Assembly (NCBI GenBank): GCA_032871835.1
Contig: CM065297.1
Coordinates: forward strand, 35,039,598 to 35,103,597
Direction of reading: 5' to 3'
DNA from: Dipteronia dyeriana
Lineage: Eukaryota > Streptophyta > Magnoliopsida > Sapindales > Sapindaceae
Length of the DNA stretch: 64,000 nt
In this document: one piece after another, positions 1-11,305 of the stretch
How positions within the stretch are numbered: position 1 is the stretch's first letter
Layout of the letters: each line of letters opens with the position of its first letter
The notes under the pieces: model-generated
What the model was told of the DNA's origin: nothing
What the model saw: the letters and a program-made list of their open reading frames with translations, nothing else
The model's database searches: none
Program-made: the position numbers and the translations under genes

Positions 1-914
1 AACTAATTCATTATTAGAAACAATTTCTAATTAACTAATAAATTATTAATGATTTTTAACAATTAAAAATCTAATCTATTAGTAAATAGTCTAAGTCTTT
101 GTAAACTATTTACTAAGCTCAGATTATTATGAAAATGTTTACCAAGTTTTAACTATTAAAACTCTAACACAATTTTCGGTTCATTTATAATTAGACAATT
201 AATCAAATTAATCATAATTATATAAATGACCATATTAATCTAACTTATTAAACTCTTTAATAACTAGATTAATATTAATGAGAATTACATATTTTTTTAA
301 CAATTTAAAAAAAACTAATCCCATTTTCATAGCCAATTTATGTATTTATCCATTTTAATCACATTAAAATAAATAAATAAAATATAGGCTATGATGCATG
401 TATGACATATCAAATATATTTGTGTAGGCACTTCTAATCTAAATGACATACGTATGCATGACAATGTTTTTTATCATCACATAATATAAAGTATACATGA
501 ACTGACCGAGTACTGTGGATTATTTAACCTAAAAAAAATTAGAATCTAAAATTACAAAAATACCCCCAAGGCATTCCTTGGTCTTCTTGTAATTTCCAAG
601 TCTTCCAGTCTCTTCAGGTCACCTCAATTCATCTCATGAATTTTTCTTCGTGATTTTTCCAGGTCTTCAACATAGGTTACATTTTTTTTTACAATCCAAT
701 AATAGTAAAAAAAAAAAAAAATTATACAGCCCATAATACCAAAATCCACAGTACCATATAATTAACGATCAATCATGTTTTTGTAAATTAAAAAAAATTA
801 ATATACATACAAAAACATCATACAGTCAATTTAAATCGTGCCTGCACAATCATATATACAGGAGCATCGAAAACAATTTCCTTTTCTGAAAATAAAATTG
901 GCTCTGATACCAAT
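1..914 (-). mobile_element. copia-0 internal leader (element runs off left edge)
   Basis: This AT-rich stretch is the reverse complement of the leader that follows the 5' LTR of copia-1 (compare roughly 13363-14290). Shared landmarks are the 'aatgccttgg' segment near 570-580 and the 'catacgtatg' segment near 450. It lies on the internal side of a minus-strand LTR, so it is the untranslated leader between primer site and gag. The gag ORF itself would lie left of position 1. No coding region is visible. Confidence 0.85.
899..912 (-). other. Primer binding site of copia-0 (tRNA-iMet)
   Basis: On the minus strand this reads TGGTATCAGAGCCA, the usual plant Copia primer site complementary to the 3' end of initiator Met-tRNA. 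It starts two bases inside the LTR end at 915, which fixes the orientation of copia-0 as minus. Confidence 0.9.
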
Positions 915-1457
915 TGTTGGAACCAAATTCACCGGTCGTGCAGCGGAAACGGGTTTTAAAATTTTTTATACAGATCATAATCTGTATCTAGGACCGGAGA
1001 ACTTTTGATCGTAATTATTTTCGGAACAAATACATATAAAAATTATTACACTAATAAAATAAATATGTAAATACAGGAAATTGTAATCAATAAAAAAATA
1101 AATATTAAAAGAACCATACCAACGTTTGGAGGCTCTTTCACTTATTCAATATGCTCCTGGTCTGTACCACTGATTTTCCTCGCTATATCCTGGGACTGGT
1201 AACTGCGTGTGGGCGCGTCACGAACTCAGGAACTAAAATGGAGGATGTAAAAGAGAAAAGAATATGAAACTCTTTCTTTATATTAATGAACAACACTTGT
1301 ACATAAAACCTTTTCTCTCTTTGTGGTGTTTGTTCATGCACACACTTGCACAAAATAACTCACAAAAATCAACTTTCACTGTGCTGTTATTATTTTTGAT
1401 CATGCACCAATTGTTTCCTTTGACCAAAAAAAAACTAAAACTCTTTTGTTCTTTTGT

Positions 1458-1531
<74 letters not shown>

Positions 1532-2982
1532 TATGTTGATGTGCGTTTCACGCACAACAACTTTCTTTTTTTTCTCTTTTTTTTTTCTTATTTTAAATAA
1601 AATATATCTTATATATAATATTTAAAAATTTGATCAAATCTATATTTGATTTTTAAAAAACTTTCAAATAAAAAATATCTCATATCTTTAATTTGATTTT
1701 AATTTTAGAATTCAAACTATTTAAATTCAAAAATCAATTATTTAATAAAATAATCACATTATCTTATTTTATTCAAAAATAAATATCTACATACACCCTT
1801 CATTTAGTGATTAATAACATAATTAAATAATCTCATTATTTAAGTTATTTAATCACCATTATCCATTAATTAAATAATCTCATTATTCAATTAATTCCCG
1901 AATTAATACGTGTCACTTTTGTAACATAACTAACTGGACAATCCAATTAATTAACCGTGACCCTTGTTACCTAAATCGATCGGGCTAGCAAGGGGACCTA
2001 ATGGACCCACAGTATTTTGAGCTCTAATAATCCTCAGAATCATTAATTAAACTCTTTAATTAATATTCCTTGATTATTAATTCCGGTGTTATTCAACTAA
2101 AAACCCGAAGCTGCACTCTCTCAACTACAGACGTTTTTTCACGGACCGATACAACTCGGTGTCCATCGATATATCTATTACATGGTGTGATCCTCCACAA
2201 TAGTACATAATTAGAGCTGGGTCATAATGTCCGTTATACCCCTCTAATTACATATATTCTTTAAGTACCATTGATTCTCTAATGGATAATAAATCCTACT
2301 TCCTCACGGAATTAGGAGAGCGCTCATATTGTCTAAGCCCCGAATCAACCCTTAAGGGAACTACCATCTACTTCTCACAAGAATGAGTGGATTCCACTAT
2401 CGTGTACAAACCTTCCCAGCCACAAGCCAAACCGCAATCCCAACATACGGAGTATATTGATCCGGAAATACATCTGACCCCACCTATGGTATATCAAAGA
2501 CCACGATCTAACCTGAAGGAGTCGATAAGACACTCAGGATTAAGATCACCCATATATAGCCATCATTAGTTGACATATATGAATCTCATCGGTAAACGGA
2601 TCTTTGTGTGAGATTTATATAGATCATGGCCCAGTCCTATATGATCACATCATACAAGGTGCCTCCATTCCCATATCTCATATGAATGATTCAGGATGGA
2701 ATCACTATACATTACGGAATAGACCACAGCTATAGATTAACCACAAATAAAGTACCCAGCTTTATTTGCTATCTATGGACTCTTTAGATTGCACGTCTCT
2801 TACTGTATCCATCCGTATATGACACTCATATACACAGTTCGAGATTACATCCGGCAATCCAGGATGTTAATATGTACACAAGTTTATAAAATAAATAACA
2901 TAACAGAATGAATTGAACCTTTCCATTTATTTACTTCATAAATTTATTTACAAATTACATGCTTAGGGCATAAACCCCAACA
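915..2982 (-). repeat. 5' LTR of copia-0
   Basis: This is a 2,068-bp LTR in minus orientation, bounded by TG at 2982 (minus strand) and CA at 915. It is homologous along its whole length to the two copia-1 LTRs (11306-13362 and 18925-20946) and begins with the same TGTTGGGGTTTATGCC. The next five bases, gcacg at 2983-2987, should be the target duplication, but the other end of the element is outside the window. The LTR was inserted into the 3' LTR of gypsy-2. It includes a long AT microsatellite at 1460-1530. Confidence 0.92.
1460..1530. repeat. (AT)n microsatellite inside the copia-0 LTR
   Basis: About 35 AT dinucleotides follow each other without interruption. The matching place in the copia-1 3' LTR (around 20310) also has an AT run but a shorter one, so this repeat has expanded within the LTR family. 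Confidence 0.95.
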
Positions 2983-3358
2983 GCACGGTGACCCGTACAG
3001 TTCCCTGATACCTTAACTTTTCTACTCGGTTTTTGGCAAGTGCGCGAGTTTTGCACATGTTCTTACTCGCGTGCAGACCTGATGGGCTCTGATCTGCTTA
3101 TCGGTTTTTCTCCAATTGTGCAACTTATGCGCTGGTTATGTACTGGTAAGGACCCGAGCACTGATCTGCACACTGAAGCCTTTGTTCACTTATTTTAGCA
3201 TGTTTTCGCCCAATCTTCATGCTTTTCATCCTATCTTTCAATATATATCTAATTGCCCATAATCATATCAAAAGAGCTATAAGATACATGAAAAAACGTA
3301 AAAATTAGACAAAAGAAATGGAATTGAGTGCCAAAATAGGACAATTTTGGCACGATCA
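2983..3358 (-). repeat. gypsy-2 3' LTR, 5' part only
   Basis: On the minus strand this begins TGATCGTGCC at 3358, parallel to TGATCGAG at the start of the gypsy-1 LTRs, and runs about 376 bp until it is cut by the copia-0 insertion at 2982. Apart from its start it has diverged strongly from the gypsy-1 LTR, so it belongs to a related but distinct family. Confidence 0.65.
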
Positions 3359-4198
3359 AAAACCCACAATGGTTTGGTCGTCCTCAAGCAAACTCTAAAA
3401 CAAAACAACTAAGTCACACATAAAAATGTCTCGGTATAAAATTTCCTAGGCCCAAAATGTTTGCCAGAACTCCAACTAATTGAGAGATAAACAATGTAAA
3501 GTGGAAGTGAGGAACAAGTTAATGCAACATGTTGTAAATAACCCCAAGGCACCATAGCGGGAAACTCGCATGATACGAATCCCACACTTTAAATGTCCTC
3601 ACCTTGGAAACTACTCACTCTCACACCTCGAGCATATTTCACTTTGATTCTAGGTCCTCACATGGAATCTCTTTTCTTTTTCCTCCCAAAACGTAGGTTC
3701 ACACTTATGCAATATGTAAGCAAATGAAGTTATGTAATGAAACCAAATTAATTCCATACATCTAATATAAAATGAATGCTATTTAAGAGAATGAGTCTAA
3801 TGATAGAATCAAGTGTCACGAACGTACAAACAGCATGCTTCAACTACTATTCCCAATCTAGATTTCCCCTAAGATCAAATAGGTTTTTCTATTTGGTTGT
3901 AATAGAGCCATAAGGGTTAATGTGGTGAAAAAGGAAATAGGATAATTTTTGAGTTCAAGAGTCACCAATCATGTCTAAACATACACAAACACCCATACAA
4001 AGTTCTTTTACACATTAGGCACACTTAGTAACTAGGCATTTTCTTAAATGCACATTTGTGCTTCAAAATTGTACTCTTCTCTGTGAGTACTTAACATTAA
4101 TTTCACAAGGCTCTTTCTTTCTTTTATTTTCTTTTTCTTTTTCTTTCTTTTTGCTTCATTTTTCTTTGCTTTTCTTTCTTTTGCTTAACATCATATAC
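3359..4198 (-). other. gypsy-2 3' untranslated region
   Basis: No ORF is credible here. On the minus strand the order of landmarks matches the gypsy-1 3' region: an A-rich run, a 'ttggtgact' block, an 'aaatctagattggga' block, 'ctcgaggtgtgagagtgagtag', then 'gaggac' leading into the LTR. The match establishes this as the stretch between env-like ORF and 3' LTR. It is interrupted at 4198/4199 by the start of element X. Confidence 0.7.
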
Positions 4199-4856
4199 TG
4201 TTATATGTGTTTTTTGTTAGCATGACACGTCAGCGAAGGTAGCGGGTAATGCACAAATGTAGTAATTCCATATAATCAGAAGTCCACCAGTCAATGAGAA
4301 GAACATTGACCTATGACATGTCATCAAGAAAATTGATATGGAAGTAAGAAGCGTATGAACCAAGTAAAGCCGTCCAGTAAAAAGAGTCCTAATGAGCGAA
4401 GATCTCTACTCAACGAGATCTACTCACCAAAACAGGAAATATGACCTTATCAAGACACGTCGTATCAAGCAAAGATTCACTAAGTTAATAAATCAAAAAA
4501 TCATAATCCAATAAGGGAATATTTATATTTCCTCTTCAATATCAGAGAATTCTAATTTGGAAGAAACTCATAGCTTCTAGAAGGATAAACATCAAACGGA
4601 TAATATAGTCCGTAACGGAAAATAAGTCCTGAACGGACTATATTAATAGAATCCTACAAATATTCTAATTAATGAATCCACCACTCGTACGACAAAAACT
4701 AGGGCAAACCTAGATCAAAACATATAAATACATCCATATATTCATTATAAGATGAGTGGTTACAACAGAAGATGATCATCATGAACATGAGCTATCATCT
4801 GAGAGAAAAGTGAGTATTGAGTGTTGTAATTATTCTATTCGTAGTGGATCTCTTCT
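4199..4856 (+). repeat. 5' LTR of element X (cut at its 3' end)
   Basis: This 658-bp block aligns with 32759-32882 joined to 55461-55980. The alignment stops abruptly after 'gatctcttct' at 4856, where gypsy-1 begins, so the last roughly 115-130 bp of this LTR are missing. A short ORF at 4756-4938 crosses the junction into the gypsy-1 LTR and is not a gene. Confidence 0.75.
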
Positions 4857-6296
4857 TGATCGAGCCATGAAAACACTAGATTTTGAGTCCCCCTTACTAT
4901 GCTTATTGCTCATTTCTCAGGTAAAATCAAGTGTTTAAATGCTCGATTAAGTGTATTTCTAGGATTTTGTATAAGGGGAATCAAATGGGAGTTATGATTA
5001 AAGATTGGGACCCAAAAGTGCTAGAAATTGGCAACTTGGATAAAAAGGCACGAGCTGCCGCGGACACGGCACATCGTCATGGGAGACAGTGACACAACAT
5101 GCGACAGTAACTTGTTTTTAGAGTCAGCTAAATTGTCACTTGGAGAACATGCACAAAATTGAAGGAAGCGACATGTCGCGGTCTAAGTGTCGTAATGAGA
5201 GACCGTGACACAACAGGCAATAACAACTTTTCAAGCCAGTGTCGCTTGAGGTATCGCCTGAAAAGAAGACGCAGATCGAAGAAGTGACATGTCGCGGTCT
5301 AGGTGTAGTCATGGACGACCATGATAATCGAGGAGGTGACAGTCTGCCAACACGTGTTTCTAGGTTGATTCCTGACCTATTTTTGGACCCATATAAATAC
5401 CCATCTTAGTTTTTGATGAAATCATCATCAGCCACATAAACTTTTGAACATTTTCACCCTTCCATCACGATCCTTAGACACTTTCATTTCTCCATCCATC
5501 TTGGAATCTTGGAAAGCAAGAAGAGGAAGCTTACAATTCAAGGAACCTCAAATGACCAACTTGGGTTGATATTAACTCTTCTTTGTTTTATTTCTCTTTC
5601 TTGATATGTAACTAATTTCTAAGTTATGGGATTAAGGTAAACCGATTGAACAACTCTTTGTAATCCTATACTCTAATGGTTTAAATTAAATACCTTGGTA
5701 GTTTTTTTTTTAAAATACTTGCTCTTATTTCTTCACTTATATTCAAATGAGACCTCAATAAATGTTTGTGTTAGGATTAGTTTATTTATGATTTTGAGGG
5801 TTTGATGTGGGTGACCGTCCCATTTAGTCCTTAACTACAAGCTTAATAATTGAGAAAATTTCCATATGCATGACCATACTATATATGAGTTGGTTTAGAG
5901 TTTTAATTAAAAACTAATGCTAACCATTGCTCATTACATGGCCGTGTGTGAGTAATAGGAAAGATTGGGTGCTTAATGAAATTAACTCTATCAATTGGAT
6001 TTAAGTGCTTTAATGAGACTTGAGGATTACATTGAGTAGCTTAATTAGGTTGCATTGATTCCCTAACATCTCCCTTATATCCGCATTTTCATGTGAGCTT
6101 TTGTGTCATTTAGTTTATCTGATTTTGCATAATTAGAAAATTTGAATAGCAATCCAAGACAAGCATTATGCCATTTAGTTTTCATGCACTTAGATTAGGA
6201 TTTAATTAAACTAATTAGTGTTCAACTAGTAGAATCACCGATCCTAGTTAACGAACTTTTCTTTTAAATTAATTAAGAATAAAAATACTGCAATCA
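4857..6296 (+). repeat. 5' LTR of gypsy-1
   Basis: The LTR is 1,440 bp, from TGATCGAG to CAATCA, and is paired with 30391-31768. The U3 part (5045-5340) has three copies of a dyad-symmetric unit around 'tgtcgcggtct', followed by a TATA box at 5391. The longest dyad pairs 5174-5184 with 5199-5210. No coding sequence is present. Confidence 0.9.
5391..5399 (+). promoter_or_regulatory. Probable TATA box of the gypsy-1 LTR
   Basis: ATATAAATA lies about 50 bp downstream of the last dyad repeat and is conserved in the 3' LTR (30923-30931, same surroundings 'tttttggaccc'). Its position fits an LTR core promoter. Transcription start is inferred, not observed. Confidence 0.55.
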
Positions 6297-6300
6297 ATTT

Positions 6301-6318
6301 TGGCACCGCTACCGGGGA
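6301..6318 (+). other. Primer binding site of gypsy-1
   Basis: TGGCACCGCTACCGGGGA lies four bases after the LTR end. It is a slightly mutated form of the TGGCGCCG(T/C)TGCCGGGGA site used by Athila/Tat-type elements. Confidence 0.85.
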
Positions 6319-6464
6319 TCGGCCTAGATTTATTAGTTGAATCTAGTTAGGTTGATTTAAGTAGTGTGTGTCATTTGTTTTATTCGTTTAGTTTATTTCG
6401 TATCTTTTAGTTTCTTTTTATTTCATTAGTATTGTAGTTTTTGGTGTTTCAGGGCCACATCTGT

Positions 6465-7996
6465 ATGCATGGTAGCCGTTGTCTTGGAAGAAATTTGTTT
6501 CCGGTGATCGACAGCATAAACCAAGTAGGTCGGCTTGCGAGGCAATTTGAGGTTATAGACATTTTTGTAGAACTAGAGGGTGCATCAATTCCGGAAATGG
6601 AAGACCAATAGGAGAATGTGAATGTAGACCTACCGAGAGCACCTACAAATGAGGAAAACCATGGTGTCATAGCTATTAGGGAATCTGGCCAACCTTTGAT
6701 GAAGCATCAACCGTCACCCATAGTGTTGAGTGTGGCAGCTAGGAGCTATGAGCTCAAGGGACTTCAAATTGCCATGCTTCCTTCTTTCAATGGCCATCCA
6801 ACCGAGGATTTCTTGCAATTCATGAAGGATTATCATTCTATATTGGAGACCTTCCCGATAGGCTGGCTCATCGAAGAACAGTTGAAGATGAGATTTTTTA
6901 GGTATTACCTAAAGGATAGAGCCAATGTGTGGTTTGGTTCTTTGAGGGTAGGATCCTTAACTACCAGGGATGAAGTGTGCCAAGTTTTATTCAATAGGTT
7001 CTTTTCGGCTGAGATTAAGGAGATTCGGATCCAAATTGCAAGCTTCACTGAGGTAGATGATGAGCCTTTTCATGAGGCATATGGAAGATATAGGCAACTT
7101 TTGGAACAAATCCCTCCGTATATGGTAACCGATGAGTACAAGGTTCGTACATTCTATGATGGGTTGACAACCTTCACACAAACTTCAGTGATCAATGCCT
7201 GTGGGGGTTTGATTACCAATAAATCGGCTGGTAAATTTTTTAAAATATATGAGATGCTGGCTCTCAACTCCCAACATAGAAGTTCAACTTCAAGAAGGGA
7301 AGAAAAGCATGAGGTTAGCCAAGACACGGAGATGGCAATTCAAATGGCTAGGCTAACCAAGCAAGTGGAGGCAACGACAAGAAATATGGGTCAACAATAA
7401 GGAAGGGAAAACATGGCGTATGAAGAGGACCATCAGGGTAGAGAGATGGTGTTATATGAGACACAGGATATCCAAGCCTTAAATTATCAAAGAGGAAGAA
7501 ATGATCCATATTTGGACTCTTACAATCCGGGATGGCGCAACCATCCTAACTTCTCATGGTCCAATCCCAACAATACTTTGAACAACTAATTGAACGCTCA
7601 AGGAGGCCATCACGGTGGATACAACAGGGAAAGTTACTAGGGTCAAAGATCAAGTGGGAAGTAGTGGAACAATTTCAGAAACAGGGAAATGACTTTTTAT
7701 CAACCGAGGAAGATGGACAAAGAGTAGGAAGAAGAAAGTGGGGGAAGACTTTAAAAGGGGAGAAAAAGATAGAAGTGGAGGATGCTCCCGAGAACTCATC
7801 CCTGCTACATAAGTTAACCAACCCATACATTCCAGTGGTTCCATTCCATGAGAGGTTAAAGAAGGATAAAATTGATAAGGCATTCAAGGAGATTTTTATT
7901 GTTCTCTCCACGGTACAAGTCTACCTACCCTTGCTAGAAATGATAGAGAAAATGACTGCTTATGCCAAGTTTTTTAAGAGCCTTCACACCAACTGA
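6465..7996 (+). pseudogene. gypsy-1 gag (capsid), broken
   Basis: A start codon at 6465 opens a frame with a stop at 6609, after which it stays open from 6618 to 7400. This part carries the retrotransposon gag domain, with 'FNGHPTEDFLQFM', 'RFFRYYLKDRANVWF' and an 'ACGGLITNKS' block typical of the Athila/Tat gag C-terminal half. Frameshifted continuations hold 'NPGWRNHPNFSWS' (about 7526-7560), an Athila hallmark. A later segment near 7820-7990 resembles the stretch leading to protease. No CCHC zinc knuckle is seen, as expected for this lineage. The product would form virus-like particles, but here it cannot be made intact. Confidence 0.85.
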
Positions 7997-8009
7997 CAAA
8001 AGTTAGGGC

Positions 8010-8695
8010 CAAACCACTAGGAGTATATAGCAAGTGGTGCTACTGTAGTTTTTCAGAAGACATTTCTACTAAAACTTAAAGATCTGGGCAGTTTTTGTAT
8101 CAACATTAAAGTTGCAGACTTAAAATTGGAACGGGCGATGTTAGACTTAGGTGCTAGCATCAACTTGATGTCGTTTACCATTTACAAGTAGTTAGGGTTA
8201 AATGTGATCAAGCCAACAACTATGTCATTACTTCTAGCAAATGGTTCAACTAGATATCCATGGGGGATCATGGAAGATGTGTTGGTACAAGTCGATAAGT
8301 TGATCATTCCGATGGACTTTGTAGTGTTAGACATGGATGATGTTATTAGGGAGAATAACATAAGATCGATTATATTAGGAAGACCATTTATGGCCACAAC
8401 CAAGACTATCATTGATGTGCAGAACGTGAAGCTTACCATGACAATTCTAGACGAGATGGTGGAGTTCAAGCTATTTAATGCGCTACCTTACCTATCCGAG
8501 GCTGATGATTGTTCATTTATTGATGTCTCAGATCCGGGGATCGATGGTGTGTTTAGAGATGAAGACTTTAAAAAATTGTCATTATGGGATTGGGAAGATC
8601 AAGAGAAGCCGAAAGAAATTTTTGAGTCAGTTGAAGAAGTTGATAGTGGGGAAGAGTTTGAAGAACTGGTGGTATCAAATGTGAGTGTTGCATAG
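8010..8695 (+). pseudogene. gypsy-1 aspartic protease region, broken
   Basis: The active-site motif reads DLGAS (8144-8158), the usual form in Athila-type proteases. It is followed by a stop at 8189 and then by an open frame from 8204 to 8695. That frame has 'LANGSTRYPWGIMEDVLV', the flap-side 'FVVLDM' and 'ILGRPFMATTKTIIDV', the family's C-terminal motif. All of it shares one frame with the RT that follows, so gag-pol was a single long reading frame. The enzyme would have cut the polyprotein. One stop separates the catalytic aspartate from the rest. Confidence 0.85.
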
Positions 8696-10097
8696 AATTT
8701 GCATCCCAAGATAGAACTCAAGGAGTTGCCAACCACCTTGAAGTATGCCTATTTAGGCGAAGATGTAACATATCCAGTGATAGTTGCTTCGGATTTGAAG
8801 GATAGTGAGGAACAGAGACTCTTTGAGGTGTTACATAGGCATAAGTTAGCCATAGGATGATCTCTTGAAGATATTAGAGGGATTAGCCTGACAATTTGCA
8901 TGCACAAGATTTTTCTAGAAATTGATGCCAAGCCTACAAGGGAAGCTCATAGGTGGTTGAATTCAGTCATGAAGGAAGTAGTGAAGAAGGAGGTTCTGAA
9001 GCTGCTGAAGGTGGGAATCTTATATCCTATATCAGACAGTAAATGGGTCAGCCCTTTCCATGTAGTTCCTAAGAAATCAGGTATAATAGTGGTTAGAAAT
9101 TAGCAGAATGAGTTGGTTCCTCAGAGGCTTAAGATAGGCTAGAGAGTGTGTATTAGTTATAGGAAGTTGAACTCAACCACCAGGAAGGACCATTTCCCTC
9201 TTCCATTCATTGATCAGATGTTGGAGCGATTAGCAGGGCATAGTCAATATTGTTTCCTTAATGGTTACTCAAGATACAATCAGATAGCCATAGCACCAGA
9301 AGATCAAGAGAAAACTACCTTTATATGTTCTTTTGGGATATTTGCCTACAGAATGATGCCTTTTGGTCTCTGTAATGCTCCATATACTTTTTAGAGATGT
9401 ATGACGTCCATATTTTCAGATATGGTAGAGGAGATCATTGAGGTGTTTATGGATAATTTCTCCGTGTTTGGAGATTCCTTTGAGATATGTTTGAAGAGCT
9501 TAGCCTTGGTTCTACAGAGATGTGAGGAAAACAACTTGGAGAAGTGCCATTTTATAGTGCAACAAGGGATAGTTCTTGGGCTTGTGATAACAAAAGAGAA
9601 ATTGAGGTGGACAAGGTGAAGGTGGAGGTAATCCGAAGTCTACAACCACCAAATTTAGTGAAGGAAGTGAGGTCTTTCCTTGGGCATGCAGGTTTATAAC
9701 GGAGGTTCATCCGAGATTTTTCTAAGATAACAAGACCCTTGTGTGCACTCCTCCAGAAAGTGACAGAGTTTGAGATGAGCAAAGAGTGTATAAACTCTTT
9801 TGATACCTTGAAGAGTGTCTTGAAAACCGCACCTATCATGATGCCATATAATTAGGATTTGCCCTTTGAGCTAATGTACGATGCTTCGGATTATGCCATC
9901 GGAGTAGTTTTGGGACATCGGGTTGATAAGGTTCCACACGCCATTTATTATGCTTCTAGGACCTTAAATGATGTCTAACTTAACTACTCAACAACTAAAA
10001 AAGAGCTTTTAGCAGTGGTTTTACCTTAGAAAAATTCCGAGCATATTTGGTGGGAGCCAAAGTAGTGGTATTCTCATATCATATAGCCCTTAGGTAT
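8696..10097 (+). pseudogene. gypsy-1 reverse transcriptase and N-terminal RNase H, catalytically dead
   Basis: The frame continues from protease with stops near 8693, 8858, 9101, 9140 and 9392. RT landmarks in order are 'YPISDSKWVSPFHVVPKK', 'ISYRKLNSTTRKDHFPLPF', 'MMPFGLCNAPYTF' and the active site. Both catalytic aspartates are altered. FLDG reads FLNG (Asn codon at 9260) and YMDD reads FMDN (9446-9457). A one-base shift near 9600 moves the frame, then 'EVRSFLGHAG' and the RNase H start ('YDASDYAIG', 'YYASRTLND', 'KKELLAVV') follow. RNase H is cut at 10097 by the CACTA and resumes at 24182. Confidence 0.92.
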
Positions 10098-10112
10098 CAC
10101 TACAAGAAAAAT
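10098..10112 (+). repeat. Left terminal inverted repeat of the CACTA
   Basis: CACTACAAGAAAAAT is the terminal repeat, preceded by TAT. It pairs with 24164-24178. Confidence 0.93.
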
Positions 10113-10400
10113 GTTCACCAACTACAGGCCATTCACTACGGGCTAGGGAGGCTTGTGATGGAAAACCATTATTCACTAAGATCAATTAAAAGCCCGTAGT
10201 GAAGCCGGTTTCGTAAAATCATTTAAAATGAGCTTTCAAAAGCCCGTGATAAGTAATAATTATCTACTACGAGCATAAATGGGCTCATTGTGAACAATGT
10301 ATGTATTATGGGCTTTGTCCATAGTCTTTAAAGTTATTCCCTACATGAAAAGTCCGTATTGGAAAGTAATTATATTTTGAGGGAATACAAAATAAATCTC
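10113..10400 (+). repeat. CACTA left subterminal repeat region
   Basis: Short related units such as 'ttcactacgggc', 'cccgtagtgaa', 'cccgtgataa' and 'ctactacgagc' recur in both orientations. In CACTA elements such subterminal repeats are binding sites for transposase proteins, and that role here is inferred. No ORF. Confidence 0.7.
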
Positions 10401-10439
10401 GCTAATCAGCCAAAAATCCCTTAAATCAATTCTGATTCC

Positions 10440-11305
10440 TCTCTAAAGTCGATCTCTGTCAAAATCCCTCTCATGTTTACCAAAAGTCCTATATCCCCAA
10501 ATTGGTTCAAGCAATTTAAAAGTAAATCCCTAAATCCCCAAATCGTTTCACTCTATGTTTCTTTTGTCAATCTAATTTCTAAACCCAATCTCTACTCTCT
10601 ACTTCATCTGATTTCTGTTTCGGGTGATAGGCCAGTTCCTGACCCGAGCCCTAACAAAAAGCTGAATCCCCCAGTAGTTGTCACTTGTCACTCCATCAGG
10701 TAATTTGCTTTCTTCATCTCATTCTATTTTTTAATATTGATGAGTGTAGCTTTATAGGAAAACCATCTTTATATTAATGTACTTCTTTCTCTTGTAATTT
10801 ATTTTTTCCTTTAGTGCTTCATTTTTTATTCATATTTAGTGTGTTTGCTTTGGGGTTGACTTCAATTTTCAGATACATAAACACTTTTGTGGAACTATAA
10901 TGGTTATGTGAATATAGGATTAGTGTATGTAAATAACATTTCTTGACTTATTTTGTTTGTATCAGTAATTCAACTATCCACAAATTTAAGGTTTTTAGGG
11001 GTATTAGTAACTTTTAAATTCTTGATAGATATATTGGGGGTATAAATGTATGGAAATATTGAAAATATCTTTAGAAATCTTATATTTTGATGATATATCA
11101 ATATTTTCAAATATATCACCGAAATTTCGATGATATTCTTGAAATTTACTTCCTTGTTTATTAGTAAGATAGTTGATGGATGAGTGAATGTCTCTACTCA
11201 TGTTATGGGGTGAAAGAACTAGAATATGAATATTTTAGAGAACAATTAGCAGTATGAGAGACTATTATTTAAAATTCCTCTACTTGTGTTTTCATATGTG
11301 GAAAT
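10440..11305 (+). other. CACTA 5' gene end: leader or first exon and intron start (tentative)
   Basis: A C- and T-rich stretch from about 10440 with a short open frame (10473-10703) ends at a plausible splice donor, 'catcag|gtaatttg', near 10700. This fits the 5' exon of a CACTA gene whose later exons lie at 22418 and 23264. The peptide matches nothing I recognise, so it may be untranslated leader. The remaining 600 bp are AT-rich, with direct and inverted 'gatatatc/aatattt' motifs near 11040-11150, up to the copia-1 insertion at 11306. Confidence 0.35.

Noticed and set aside
1264..1530. 88-codon ORF ending in a long Ile-Tyr run
   Set aside because: It reads through an AT microsatellite in an LTR, so the protein is an artefact.
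4756..4938. 60-codon ORF
   Set aside because: It spans the junction of the X LTR and the gypsy-1 LTR.
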